Assembly: GCF_003945595.2 (NCBI RefSeq)
Contig: NW_024104438.1
Span: 1 to 64,000 of the forward strand
Direction of reading: 5' to 3'
DNA: 64,000 bases
Source: Pipra filicauda
Lineage: Eukaryota > Chordata > Aves > Passeriformes > Pipridae
The translations under genes were made by a program, and so were the position numbers. Under the pieces are notes generated by a model. It did not search any database and was not told the DNA's origin. It worked only from the letters and a program-made list of their open reading frames with translations. Positions 24,847-37,086 of the stretch are shown here, piece by piece; within the stretch, counting starts at the first letter, position 1, and each line of letters opens with the position of its first letter.

Positions 24847-25013
24847 CAGAATCACAGAATCATAGAACCACAAAAAGGGATCTTAAAGATTATTCCATTC
24901 CAACCCTCCTGCCATGGACAGGGACACCTTCCACTAGAACAGGTTGCCACAAGCCCCATCCAACCTGGCCTTGAACACTTCCAGGGATGGGGCATCCACA
25001 ACTTCTCTGGGCA
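24847..25013 (-). mobile_element. CR1 LINE 3' fragment
   Basis: Minus-strand copy of about 170 bases, starting at the reversed octamer tail (cagaatcacagaatcataga) and running through gggatcttaaag, gccatggacagggacacc, ccttccactagaacaggttg, ccttgaacacttccaggga and acttctctgggcaa. It stops abruptly there at the 5' truncation point. It is well preserved compared with the copy at 41279. Confidence 0.95.
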
Positions 25014-25315
25014 ATATAAAATAATACTAAGTCCTCTGGACCTCCCATTCTCAGTGTTCAAGGACTTCAAACTGGAGCAGGTGCACCAAAGGACGAGTCG
25101 GGTGGCCAGAGAGAGGAGATTTTATTTTATCAGAGCAGATGCACATGGTTCCTCCAAGTAGTAGTCAATCAGCCAGCTCCAAAGTGGGAAGTAAAACAGT
25201 TTGATCAGCATGTATTCAGCATGTCCAGGCACATCCCAGGTTCTGGTGATGCTCTGGTCCCACAGTCCCATCCTGATATGGCTGGATGATTTCAAGGTTC
25301 TCAGTCTAGAAGAGT
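25014..25315 (-). mobile_element. Possible LTR fragment
   Basis: Read on the minus strand, this block has gataaaataaaatctcc with a potential polyadenylation signal (AATAAA, complement at 25121-25126), followed by a CpG-bearing run ctggccacccgactcgtcc and ttggtgcacc. That combination resembles an R-U5 region. It directly abuts the truncated end of a CR1 copy. I cannot name a family and see no paired copy in the window. Confidence 0.25.
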
Positions 25316-25623
25316 TTTCTACGAGGATTTACCGTTTTTATTGGTTTACATTTTTACTCTTGCTTTGATTTTCTGCATTTTTTTTTTCACAGATGATCAA
25401 ACACCACTATCTGAAACTCTAGATAATTTAAAATGTTGAATACAGACTATGAGGGAGGTTTGGCCCAGGAAGTACCAGATTTGCTGAACTATATAAATAC
25501 CATTACTTTGTCATCCTACTTTCCAACACAAGTCATGTTAAAATTAAAAATAAAAAAATAATAAAAAAAATCGTGGCTAAAAGTTTAACATCTGCCTTAG
25601 GGAAGTGGTTTTGAGAAATTATC
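25316..25623. other. AT-rich unique sequence
   Basis: T run near 25377-25387 and an A/T-only patch near 25540-25570. No gene is seen. Confidence 0.6.
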
Positions 25624-25935
25624 TTAATAATTCTGTGTTACTTCATGGGATTGTGTTACTGTCACGAGCTGCCTGTCATGTACCCACGGTGTGAAGGAAG
25701 CCACAAGCATAATTTTCTCCATAAACAAAAATAAAGCCGCAGTAATTGTTTCATCTGATTGTAATTTTCTATTGAGTGACATAAACTGTACTGTCATTTC
25801 TCTCAGTAGGTCATAATTGCACTGTATTTCATGTGAAATTAAAATGTTGACTGCAATGTCAAGGGTGCTGCATTCATGAACTAAATAATTAAAAAGGTCT
25901 TGATTAAGTCCCCAGATGGAAAGGTGATACATTCC
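25624..25935. other. Candidate conserved non-coding element
   Basis: About 310 bases with no simple repeats, several retained CpGs (tcacgagctg, cccacggtg, aagccgcag) and many homeodomain-type words (gcataattttc, gcagtaattg, tcataattgcac, ctaaataattaaaa). The minus strand is open for 102 codons, but no exon is recognisable. The texture resembles distal developmental enhancers; this is inference without alignment. Confidence 0.3.
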
Positions 25936-26129
25936 TGCTTCTGCAATTCAGACCTGTAACTGGCTACATTCTCTGTAATATTTTGCTTCGTACTTTAGCA
26001 TTAAAAGGAGAAATTTTCACATACGAGTCTTAATTTTTTTAAAAAGAAAAATCATAATTTAGTTGTCGATCTCAGAACTGCCTTGGACCAAATGGACACG
26101 GGTTCGGGGTCAGGCTCTCACACATTGAA
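25936..26129. other. Unique sequence
   Basis: Nothing recognised before the next CR1 copy. Confidence 0.5.
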
Positions 26130-26430
26130 CTAAGTCTCTGGTGACCAGTGACAGGACTCGAGGGGACAGCATGAAGCTGCGTCAGGTAAGGTTTAGACTG
26201 GAAATTAGGAACAGGTTCTTCACCCAGAGGGTGGTTGGGTACTAGAACAGGCTCCCCAGGAAAGTGGTCACAGCACCAAGACTGACAGAGCTCAAGAAAG
26301 GTTTGGACAACACTGTCAGGCACGTGGTGTGACTCTTGGAGATGTCCCATACAAGGCCAGGAGCTCGACTTGATGATCCTTGTGGGGCCCTTCCAAATTA
26401 GGATATTCTATGATTCTATGCTATGATTCC
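26130..26430 (+). mobile_element. CR1 LINE 3' fragment (ggatattctatg subfamily)
   Basis: About 300 bases. Order: gtctctggtgaccagtgaca, ggggacagcatgaagctgcg, ttcttcacccagagggtgg, aggctccccaggaaagtggt, aaaggtttggacaacactgt, cacgtggtgtgactcttgg, gatgatccttgtggggccc, ggatattctatgattctatg. It is the sister of the copy at 13377 and better preserved. The protein part is not open: the carboxy end of ORF2 is broken by stops. Confidence 0.95.
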
Positions 26431-27357
26431 AAGCCTTTTAGCTCCTTTAAAAGTGAAACCATCTTCTCTGTAAATTAAGGGAGCAAATTCCCAGTGACTG
26501 ACATGGAAACTGGAACAGGTACAGAACCCAGACAAGGGGTGGACTAAGCATGCACTAAAATCACCATTTCTGCACTTCGACCTTGTGCTCATGCAAACAA
26601 GGGCTTAAACATCTACTGCTGCTGGAAACAAGGAAACGAGGCTGACAGCCCCTCCAGGGCATGCTGAAATCAATTCAAGTCTTTTCTCTGACTTGGAAAG
26701 CCTCAGTCCAAACCCACTAAGCACTGATTTATATGTCTATTTTTCATCATCTGGGCTAGACATAAGAGAGCACTTCTCTAATTCCTGTGATTTCCAATGG
26801 GGAAAAGTGGGGTGAGGGGTCAGATAAACCAGGAGAAAGAAGGACCCACCAGTGCCCATGATTCGTACTGCAGGAAAATTAGAAGCAAGCTCAGAGTACT
26901 GTGCTCACCTCAGTGTCAGAGTTGCACCCAGCTCCAACTGTCTCACTTCACTGAAAAGGACATTTTTGCAGCGTTTGTGGTTTTTTTCTTAAGCAAAATA
27001 CTCAGCCAACTGCTTGTTTCTTTATTACTTGTGGAATTGTTTATGTATTACCAGAAGTATAAACTAAAGATACAGTGAGAAGAAAATCACAGAGCTAGTA
27101 GATAAATTGCCAGAAAAAAAAACAAACATGAATAATTCAAGCAATGGGACTCAAATGTTTCTTAAAACTTGTTTATTTTTTTCATAAAGGGGGAAAAATG
27201 AGTTTCATATGAGCAGAACCCATCTACAACTCTAACAGTAGCGGGCAATCTTGAAGGCAAGAAGTGACAAATGTTGAGACTAGCAGGTAACACTGGGAAA
27301 AAGGGCTCTGAATTCAAATATGGTGTTGAAAAAAGCTGAATGTTAACACAGTGGGAA
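26431..27357. other. Unique non-coding sequence
   Basis: No recognisable gene or repeat. A run of A near 27114-27122 only. Confidence 0.55.
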
Positions 27358-27383
27358 ACTGTATAGCATAACTGTATAGCAAA
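27358..27383. repeat. Tandem duplication, 13-bp unit, two copies
   Basis: The unit aactgtatagca(t/a) occurs at 27358-27370 and 27371-27383 with a single final mismatch. Confidence 0.9.
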
Positions 27384-28339
27384 TATTCATCTTGGCTTAA
27401 TGCAGTGCACCCAATAACTACGGCAAAGAGTTCACAGGTGAAATAACCCTATAGTGAGCTCTTGTTAGTAAGCTGATTAGTGATTCAGAAATTATTTCCT
27501 GATCAGATGACCCTTGGAAGACGCTCTCAGCTTCAGTCTGCAGACATGGCATTCAATCTGGTCAGTCTAGACCCAGACAAATTTATTTTCAAACCAGCAT
27601 CTGCTGGAGTTGGAATGAGAGTTCCTAGAGGGACTTCAGAGTATCACCACATCGATGGCTCAGGCTGGAAACTGCTAAGAAAACTTTCTCTTACAGGAGT
27701 CTCCCTTGATGATTTTACCCTGTGGCAGCCATAACAAGCAGTATTTTACATTTTGATAATACATTTATTTTACCTTATGATAATACCTGCTGCTTCTGCA
27801 CCAGATCTGTGTTTTGGGGGTCTGGCAAACATTATGCTGGAAAAATGTGTGACTTAACAGAGCAGCAGCCATATTTCAATAGACATGAGAGCTTCTTGTG
27901 CAGGTCAACACACCATTGTGCTAAATGTCATATGACAGGAATGGAAAGAGACCCCTAGTCCCAGAAATTTTATGGCTATAACGTCTGGCTGCAAAATAAC
28001 AAAGCAAATAAATAACAGGTAGAATACTGGGTGACTTTTCTTCCGGCTTCCTAAGCCTGTCTCCTGCCCTTTTACCAACATTCACTGCTCAGAGTTTTAA
28101 ATGTCTCTCTCTATCCTGCACTGCTTACACAGTTCATGCTCCCCAAATGCTAAGGTGCTAAGAATAAAAATAGGTTTATCTGAAATTAATTGCATTTCAG
28201 GAAAAAAAGTATTTTCAATGTTTTTTATTTAATTGAGAGCAGATTAAACCATGTATTATAAAGAACTAGAATGGTCTTTGTAGGCTACAAGAAACCTAAT
28301 ACCTTTTTTTAGAATTTTTTTTCTCTTACTCTTTCGTGA
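27384..28339. other. Unique non-coding sequence
   Basis: No recognisable exon or repeat. Two overlapping plus-strand frames under 85 codons (27480-27958) have no known domain. Confidence 0.5.
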
Positions 28340-28690
28340 ACAATTAATGAATTGAATTAAAGAGCCCACCATGTTATTATTATTCAAATCTGCTGGAGAG
28401 AAATATTAAGATTAGAGATGATGGACGAGATAGAAATGTCTGTCTTTTTAGTCACCCAAAGTTAATTAAAATAAACCTGACCTGTTATCTGCCACCCAAA
28501 GTGTTGTGTAGAAACAAGACTCTAATGGTAGCACAGACAAATTGGCTTGTCTTGCTAAAACTCCTTAGGGTTAATTAAAAAGCAGCTTATTCTTTGAAGA
28601 GAGCCACATCAGAGATGGTTACTTTTCCCCTCATTCCTGTTACACATTTTCTGAACATTTATGATAAGATTTTACAAAACTAAGCAAGAA
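28340..28690. other. Candidate conserved non-coding block
   Basis: Repeat-free, with frequent attaatga, gttaattaaaa and ttaattaaaaagc words and A/T-rich but non-simple composition. The segments around 28450-28500 and 28550-28640 look most ordered. Texture only. Confidence 0.2.
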
Positions 28691-28892
28691 AGCTGAGATT
28701 TGTATCAAAAAGAGTAAAGCTTTTGTTTAGCATAGAAAAAGAGCAGGACAATGCTCAAGGTGCTCAGAAAAACGAAGAGACAGAAAGCTCCAGCAGCTTA
28801 AGGCAAAAACTTATGGAAATGTAAATGTGCTGGATTCAAACTAACTGGCTCTGGTGCTGGAGTAACCTGGATCTCAGCATGAGAGATTCTAT

Positions 28893-28965
28893 GGAAGGGT
28901 AATTGGAACTAAATGATCTTTAAGGTCCCTTCCAATCCAAACCCTTCCATGATTCTCTGGTTCTA
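28893..28965 (+). mobile_element. CR1 LINE 3' end fragment
   Basis: The last 70 or so bases of a CR1: ggaagggtaattggaactaa, atgatctttaaggtcccttc, caatccaaacccttcc, then atgattctctggttct as a decayed octamer tail. No coding sequence remains. Confidence 0.92.
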
Positions 28966-30689
28966 GATGTACTAATTCTAGCAGTATTTTTCAGTCCCTT
29001 TTTGAGCTCCCAGGCAGTATAGTAGTGCATATGGCACACAATGGAGAAAGGAAGATGGGTGGTCATGGGTCTCTTGAAGGAAAGTGCAGTGGTTGGCACA
29101 TCATTTTAGAAATGTTTTGTAAACCATGCAGGCCATGGGGAAATGGCCTCACTATCCAATTGGACATCCTTGGTAAGAGCCAGAACTGCTCAGCCTAAAA
29201 ACAGGATTGTTTACTCTGGAAGCATCTCCATGTGTCCATCTAAATCATCATCTGTTCTGGACAGGATAATGACATTTAAATTACCCCTGACAGGTATCTG
29301 TTTAAACTGATTAGAAAGACCTCAGCAAGGACTATGCAGCAACCACCCAAAAAGCCTGTTTTTGTGCTACATCACCACTGTTGTTGGGAAGGGTCCATGA
29401 ATATTCAGCAAACCTCACACTTTTTTGCTGCAATCTAAATACTAATATTTCTCTTTCTACCTTGTACTGGATGCAGCGAAACCTCATCTGCCTTGTATTT
29501 AAAGCTATAAACATTGACAGATTGTTGTTCTACCAACTGAGAAAGGTGGAACCAAAGTCCTTCCCAGCTTACAGAAAACGAGAAGCTTCAAAAGTCCCTT
29601 CTGTATTATACTTGCTAAAGTCGTTGTTCCAGGTCTTAAGTGGAACAAAAATTCCTGGATACAGTAGTCTGATTGCAGCCATTCTGATGCTGTGTGGAGG
29701 GGAGTTCACACCCAAAGGTAGCATCCAAGACCTGACACCAGGATCTCCTATGAGCACATTCCAGAATAAGATTTGCCCTTATTACACTCATATTGTTAGC
29801 CAGACCTATTACATGACCTTTCATGGGTCAGTTATCATTCCCTTAAACTATCAGCCAATCCAGACAGACAAGTCACAGCTGCAGAAGATCTTAAGGACCA
29901 CTTCCTTTATAATATCTGAAAAGAATATGTGTTTATAAGCCCAGTAAGAATACTAGTATTATTATGTCTCAAGTTAAAATGGATCTTAGAGAGAATTAAA
30001 AGTCACATGTCAGGGACTTATAAAAAGCTTAGATACTGAGGATGCAGGTAGAGGTTCCTGATGAAGACTATTTTGTCTCATTTGCTGAATGTGCACTGCA
30101 TTATATGACAAGACAGGACGGTTTGCTCATCGAGGCTGCTGCCACAAATATTACTAAAGTTTCTTGACAGTAGTTTCTTCTCTGTAGTGGTCTTAGAAAA
30201 CTGTTTAGCCAATCTGACTGAATAATATTCCTAGTGAGAAAAGTCATGCTCTAAATTTTAAGGATAGGTTATTACTTCATATGTGGATTGCATGGAGATC
30301 TTTTCATCTTACAGGTAGCACAACAAATTATGTAGATGTATTTATTGAATCAAGTATTCAGTGCTGTGACTTTTAAAGTGTTTTTTTCCTTGAGAGACTC
30401 AGCTTTATCCAGGTTTCTCTCTTGAATTTGATCCTCAGACTAAGTGTCATTATGGCTGCTTTTTGGAAAGCCTCATTGTCTTTACAAACAAACATGTATA
30501 AGCTCTGGCTGCGTATGACTGATGGCACTCAAGTGAAGCTGGATTCACCACCTCCAGAAAACTTCACAAATCAATCTTGCTGTAATTTTAGCATACTGCT
30601 TTCTCATTGAATTTTAGAAATCTGTTAGTCTGAATGAAGGAGACTTCATTATCACTGAGAAGAGTAAGTCAATGATACACATGAACTTC
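28966..30689. other. Unique sequence with one longer open frame
   Basis: No known repeat. A 185-codon plus-strand frame (29381-29938) is the longest that does not overlap a mobile element. Its translation has no domain I recognise, the opposite strand is also open in part, and no splice or promoter context is evident. I do not call it a gene. Confidence 0.45.
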
Positions 30690-31080
30690 ATTCATAACAG
30701 AGCCAATTGCTGACGAAAAGGAACTGAACTAGAGATGATTAATTCTGTTTCAGTGGACACTTTTGGCAGCCATGACAATTATTCATAACCAAAGAGCGAC
30801 CATTTTTTTGCCTTATTTAATTAATCTTAAGCCATGTGCAGGGAAATTTCAAAGTCCAGTGAAACCAGCCAGAGGATGTTGTTTATAATGGTCCCGCCTG
30901 TGGGTACAGTTATTCATCTTTACAGTTATGGAACTCATGTGTCATTTGTCATACTTGGCATTGCAATTTATTTTCCTTTTGTTGTTTAATCAATTTTCAG
31001 TTAAACAGGCCTGGTAAGAGCTCTAAAAACATACAATAAGGTGTGATCAGTCTGCTGAGGTGAGCAGTTTATATTTTAAA
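30690..31080. other. Candidate conserved non-coding element
   Basis: Contains gacaattattcataacc, ttatttaattaatcttaagc, gttattcatctttacag and gcattgcaatttatt, with no simple repeats and a local CpG (ggtcccgcctg). The dense, non-repetitive homeodomain-type words give it the look of an enhancer. Inferred from texture only. Confidence 0.25.
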
Positions 31081-33643
31081 TAGAGAAGTCTTTGTGAATC
31101 TCATTTCCTAAGGGAGGGTAAATCCAGAATGACAGGGCAAACAGTTTGAGTAGGAGGCAGGTATTTTGACCAAGCACCTCCGTTCCTCTCTGACTTGATG
31201 CTATCTGTCATATCAGAGCTATGGGTTCCAATTAAGCCAACATTTCCAGCTACCAATCTATCAGTGTCCTGTGGGGTTTTTTATACATATTACTTCCAAC
31301 CCTATGGCAACAGGTCAAACTGGACAGCAGGTCTAAATCACTTCAGCCTAATTACCCCACACTGATAGTGTCTTGATATGAAGTTTCAATTACAGGCGAA
31401 AATAAAGCAGTTTCTCCTTTCCTGCTGACCATTTATTGTACAATTCATTTATTCCTTTATACACCCTTAGCCTCTACTTACAGATTTCCCCCTTGGTTCT
31501 CCTTCTGTTGGTAGCAAGAGTTTGATGAAACAGGAGTCAGTCTCCTGATTATGTACAGATCTGGATTTATCTCTAACTTTGATGTAAATTGCCTCCAAAA
31601 GGTCAGGTTTTTCAAAATCCTCCATTTTCGAGAGTCATTGGATTTAATCTAAACTCTTCCGTGTGTCTTTATATCTGATGTTAAAAAATAGTGTTGAAAT
31701 TATGTCGAGCACAAAAAGAGAGCATAAAAGGCTCTTGAAACCATGGTTTTGATCCTTGGTTATCAGTCTGCATCCAGTATTAAAAATTCTATTGGAAATT
31801 CAAAGAGATGTCTCCATATATATTAAATCATCAGTTTTACACTGAAAGCTGGCACAGAAATTGGAGAGAACAGGTAGACTCCCAGTTAATCTACCAAATA
31901 ACTTTTTAATTTTAATTTTAACTATTTTTAAACAGAGATGAGAAAATATACTATGAAGGACTCTAGGTAAAAAAAAAAAATGTAATAAATAATTCAACAC
32001 TAAGGGAAGAAAAACAACTGTAGAAAGCCCTGAGGGCATTTTGTTATAGAGCAGTTTGCAATTGCAAGGGTGAACAACACACAAGGTGTGCAACTAGAAC
32101 TGGCAAGCAACCCTTCCTGTTTGCAGCTTTTACACTCTCAACTCACTGACACATACTGTGGAAGGTTCCAGATAAAACTGACTATTTCCTTCATGGCCTC
32201 TGTCCCATAATTCCTGTGCCATTTCTGCCAGGCCTGTGCTGTTATCCCAGAGACCTTACATTTGACCAACTGAAAGGTATATCCACTATAGAAGGATGAC
32301 CACCTTGCACGGTGTCTAATCACACACATTTATTATGTAGGGAAAGAAATTCAAAGCCAAATCTCCATCTCACCTGCTTTTTTTTTTTTACTATTACTCT
32401 TTAATGTAATAAAGATGACCCAATATATTTAATGTCAAGCACATGAGTTGCCTCTTGACTGCACTTCTTTGTGAGAGTGAGGATTGTCCCTGCCCTCTCT
32501 CAGTAGCCCATTAGGTTTTTAAGTTTAGAAATGGAAAAATTTTAGTTTGGGAGTGACAAAAGGGAGCATGTGAGAACATATTCCCCACACGTTATGGTCC
32601 ACCAGAGTGACCACGAAGTCTCATCCAGACAGCAATAACCATTCACAGCATCTTGAGTGAATAGTAAGAGGAAAAATTTCCTTGCCAGGGGACCTTCTTC
32701 TCTCCTTTCCAGTATACTCTAAGTTTTTTCCTGTCCCAACAAATCCCATATAGACAAAATTTGTTCCCTTCCATTGCAAATGCTGCTACTTTGGGCAGTG
32801 TCAGGCAGAAGGTCAGTGAAGTTAATGTAGTGTCAAAGAACCAAGCTAGGGAAACAATCAAATGCCAGAGAATACACATCTAGAATATTGCTCCTGTCTA
32901 TCTTTCATCTTTTTTTTTATGTATTGCAGCTGGGGTGGAAACAAAATTGAAACAATAGAGAAGGAAAAAAAGGGGGAAAATGCAAATGGAAACTGTTTTG
33001 TTTCTTTATTTGGGAAAAAAAGAGTGGGAAAAATTAACTGTTTAAAACCTGAAAACTGAATCAAATAATATTTTTCCATAGAAAACATGCATTGCACTTT
33101 AACCAGCCCAATTCTATATTTTAGAAAGTCTTTATTAGCTTAAGATTCTTAGAAGAAGAAAAAAAGAAACTGAGCTTATGAGAGCAACTGAGTTGAAAAC
33201 CAGATGGTTTCTGCAAGAGTGAATAGATTGAAAAATGTGCAGGGAGTGAACAGCTCCATAGATTAGGCAAGAAGTTTGAGAGATCTTCTGAAAGAACACA
33301 ACAACAGCCATGAATCAAAACACTTACAGGGTTTTTATTACAACATATAATTGACTGAAATATATCATGATTTATTTCACGATGCCTTATAGTTAGTACA
33401 TTTTCTGAAATTACAAGGGAATGGAAATAAAACAAACATTCTTTTAGATTGAAATGTGGTATTTATTTCAAGAACCAATTAAAGCTTACATTTAAAAGCT
33501 TTTTCAACTTAAAGTTGTGCTTTCCTAAAGGGAAGTTTCTCTACTAGAATGTAATTATTTACTAATGGGGTTTCATGTTTAAATAAAAAAAAAATAGCTT
33601 TTTAGCATTTTGCTTTTCCCTCCAGCATCTGCAGGTTTAATAC
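31081..33643. other. Unique non-coding sequence
   Basis: No recognisable gene or mobile element. Homopolymer runs: A at 31969-31980 and T at about 32380-32390. Frames here are at most 104 codons (33435 to 33121, minus) and unassigned. Confidence 0.5.
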
Positions 33644-33659
33644 TTTTTTTTTTTTTTTT
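33644..33659. repeat. Poly-T run of 16
   Basis: Uninterrupted T run. No retropseudogene with an A tail on the opposite strand is evident beside it. Confidence 0.95.
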
Positions 33660-35314
33660 ACAACTACTTCTTTTTCTTTTAAGAAAGAAAAGGGAGTGAA
33701 AATGGTGAGGCAAAGTAGAAGATGGAAAATATAAAATTGAACTATTTTACATTTCTGGGGAATTGAAATAATTCCACAAGGAAAAACTTAACAGACAGGA
33801 GTAGAAAAGTACCAAAGAATATTTAAAAAAAAATAAAAAATTACTCTTTCTTTCAAAAGGTTTTCATTTTAATATTGTGGACCTATAGTTATGAAAACAA
33901 TCATAAAAGGAACTGAATGGTAAAAGCTGCTTATTTTTCCTGAGATGGCATATGGTTTTCCAAATCTGTAGAAGTAGAAAGATAGTCATGTGAAGAACAG
34001 CAGCAATAAGAAAACACCAGGGGACCTCCTTGAGTGCCTGCTACATCCATTCTTGAGTTTATATACTCTGTTGGGAAGTCACATGTGGTTTTTATCCATT
34101 TCTCTTTTTACTTTTTCTATGTGAAATTCAGTCTTTAAAGATTTGTTCCTGCTTAGTTACTGCTTCACCAACACCATGAGTGTTTGTTGGAATGGCCACT
34201 TCTAGACTGCCCTCTGCATTTCTATCTCTAATTCTTGAAGACAATTGTCAAAGACATTTTCATTTGAAGCCTAAGAACAAGGGCAGCATGTCTTAAATAA
34301 TAAGAAAATTTTGCCATCAAAGAGAAACAAAGAGAATTTCATATGTACCCTGCCCTCTAAAGCTGAGTCATATCTTTTATGAGACCAGAGGAAGTTTAAC
34401 ATCAGCTATTGAGAGCTTCAAGGACAAAGAGACATTTATATGGCCCTTTATCTGTGAGTGAACTTTCTTCTTAGCTCAGCATTGAATATAAAAATAAACA
34501 AAACTGAAACATGAAACAGAAAAGCAATGAGGAAGAAAATTGTTCCTTTTTAACAACAAATAAGTAAGCACACACTATAACACCTAATAAATTAACACCA
34601 GTGTCAACGAAAAATAAAAATAACATTTTCAGAGGACAGCTTGTCATGTTCTCATGACTCAGAGATTGTTGTTTGTTTTCCCCCTTTCTACTCCCCCCTT
34701 TAATTAATACATTTGCTTCCAAATAAGATCCGAGCATTAGGAAAATGTCACACCATATGTGTGTTTATTTTTGCTCAAGTAATTATAATGGTGTAGGATC
34801 TCTCTTTTCCTTTCTTCACTTGCTGAGACAGAATGTTCCTTCAGAGGATAGAAGAGCCTCAAAGCAGCTGCTGCGACATCTGAGGCAGAGAAAAGTCCAA
34901 ACTTCATCCTCTTATCCTTGCGTACGCAATGACCTTTATGAGGGACTGAGAGAGTCCTTCCTTCAGGTGTTCTCCCTGCAAGCTTTGGAGGGATCTGCCC
35001 GTGGCAGCAGGTGCAAAAGTGGGCTCCTGCAATGGGATGCAAAGCCCCAACATGACAAAGAGCAAATCTGTGAGTGCATTTGCAAAAAAATACCTGGTAA
35101 CTTAGCCATGTGAGCAAGGTGAGCTTCCACACACTGCCTGCTCTCCTGGGGGAAAAGCTATTAGTATTTTTCAATAAAAAGTCAGTCTAAATTGTATCTA
35201 AGCAGCCTGGGTAGCTTGGAACCAAACCACTGCCCGCTCTAGCGCAAAAACACTTCCCCTCTTGGTCTGGGATGGTCCTTAATGTTCCTGGGATGTTTCT
35301 GGGGTGGAATTTTC
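33660..35314. other. Unique non-coding sequence
   Basis: No gene or known repeat recognised. Overlapping frames on both strands at 34.7-35.2 kb (145 codons minus, 122 codons plus) cover the same slightly GC-richer block and have no recognisable domain. Confidence 0.45.
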
Positions 35315-35340
35315 TTCTTTTTCAACTTTCTTTTTCAACT
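35315..35340. repeat. Tandem duplication, 13-bp unit, two perfect copies
   Basis: ttctttttcaact occurs at 35315-35327 and 35328-35340 with no mismatch, and the following bases start a partial third copy (tt). Confidence 0.95.
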
Positions 35341-36937
35341 TTGCAGTGAGTTCTAATGTTTTCTGAGTGGTCAGATGTTTGCAGGTGTTTTTCTATTGTT
35401 ATTTCTGTTATTGTAATCTTACTTCAGTTACTAACACGGTATCATACTCAGTATCATTGTCCACAAACCAGAAACCTCTTACCCAGAAGACAGAGATCAT
35501 GTAGAGGTCCCCCAGGATTTTCTTAACAGCTTTTGGTTTTTACATGATCATGTCAAGATGGTGCCAAACATGGAAAATATCTTGTGCAGAAGGATATCAT
35601 GTGACAATTTGATTCCAGACATAAAGGGAAATAGTCTGCCATCAACTTGGACATTTCAGATGCTGCATGATTTTAAAGGCCTCGAGAATATCTACAATTA
35701 CTTTCTGCAATTTTATGCTTTCATATCAGTAGTTCTTCCACTTCCAATCTCAGCAGATTGACATTTCCAGATCTGAGAAAGCAGCAAGAAACACCAGAAA
35801 TAAAATTCAAAAACTTCAATCAGGGCTATTTATTCTACGAACAGAAAGGAATAATACAGGAAAAAAAAAAAGACCAAAGGACATTCCTTTCTCTTCATAG
35901 ATGTGCAAAACTGCACAGATGCTGTAGTCCTCTGGTTATTGATTAAAATATTATCTTGTCCTTTCTGTGTCTATGACTGAACCTGCAGGATGCTGCTGTC
36001 CTTTTGGGTTTTCATTCCATTTTCCAAAAGCTTCAGTTCATTTCAATTCATTCCAATTCACGATGATGGGAAGCAGAATTTAGACTTAGGGTCATTTTCA
36101 GTCTCATACCTATTTACCCACAGTAGTCCCAATGGCATAGCTAATGTGAACTTTCTATCTGAAATAAATTTTATTACTTCATTTCCAAGAATAAAATAAC
36201 AAGATGTTTAATATAGCTGGTTAGTGATTTTAAAGTGTGGAATATGCAATAAAATACTCTATACTTATTTATCTATCTCAGTGTTCATTTCCTTGATGTC
36301 AAGATTCAAAAGTCCTGTTACTATAACTAACGTTCCATTATTAGGGATTCCTGAGAAAGTTTCTTGTTTGTGCCTGTTTTGTTTGTTTGGGTCTTTTTAA
36401 TCTATATTCAATGATAAGGCAACATATCAGCATCCACTTCTGACAACATTAATCTAAATAGTGCAGGAATTACAGACTTCTTGGGGGTTTCCTATCTCTT
36501 ACAGTGATTTGTTTGTACATGGTAAACTCATACCAAGACAGATTCTTCCCATGGACAGTGATCTCCAAGGACCAAAGAAATCAACCATTTAGGTCACACT
36601 CACTGTATTCAATAAAAGAGTTGTCAAAATAGGTTCCATTGGGCTGAGGAGCCACAAACCCTTTTTGAGATCAAGCACAGCTTCAAATAAACACTGGCCT
36701 TTTAACTCTTCCTCAGTGCACAAGGATGTACCAAATTCTGGCTTTGGTAAGCAGCTGGTTCAGCTTGCTAGGTCACTGCAGTGGTGAGAAAAGTCAAATT
36801 CCCCCACAGATGGCTTCCAAAACAGAAATTTCCTGGTGGAAGAAAAATGTCCTATGGCTCCCAAACAGGATCATCAGGGAGGAGAACTTCACCAGATCTT
36901 CCATGTCTTCTTCAAAAACAAAAGTCATGGCTTGAAG
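35341..36937. other. Unique non-coding sequence
   Basis: No exon or known mobile element recognised. A small slipped repeat (ttcatttcaa, ttcattccaa) lies near 36038-36060. Confidence 0.5.
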
Positions 36938-37086
36938 AACATGGTCTTGAACACTCAAGACCAGGTTGGACCAGTCTTTGAGTAGCCTGGTCTAGTGGAA
37001 GGTGTCCCTGCCCATGGCAGGGGTGCTGGAACTGAATAATCTTTAAGATGCCTTCCAACACAAACCATTCTAGGATTCTGAGATTC
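36938..37086 (+). mobile_element. CR1 LINE 3' fragment
   Basis: About 150 bases on the plus strand: gtcttgaacactcaagacca, ggttggaccagtctttgag, cctggtctagtggaaggtgt, ccctgcccatggcagggg, ctttaagatgccttccaaca and a decayed octamer tail (attctaggattctgagattc). Moderately diverged. Confidence 0.93.

Noticed and set aside
29150..29300. Possible interior of a CR1 element (agaactgctcagcctaaaa)
   Set aside because: A short resemblance to the usual gttcagcctggag run is not backed by the neighbouring CR1 landmarks.
31969..31980. A run as the tail of a processed pseudogene
   Set aside because: No spliced-gene-like sequence precedes it on either strand and no target-site duplication is visible.
34737..35174. 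145-codon minus-strand frame as a gene
   Set aside because: A 122-codon frame is open on the opposite strand over the same bases; neither has a recognisable domain.
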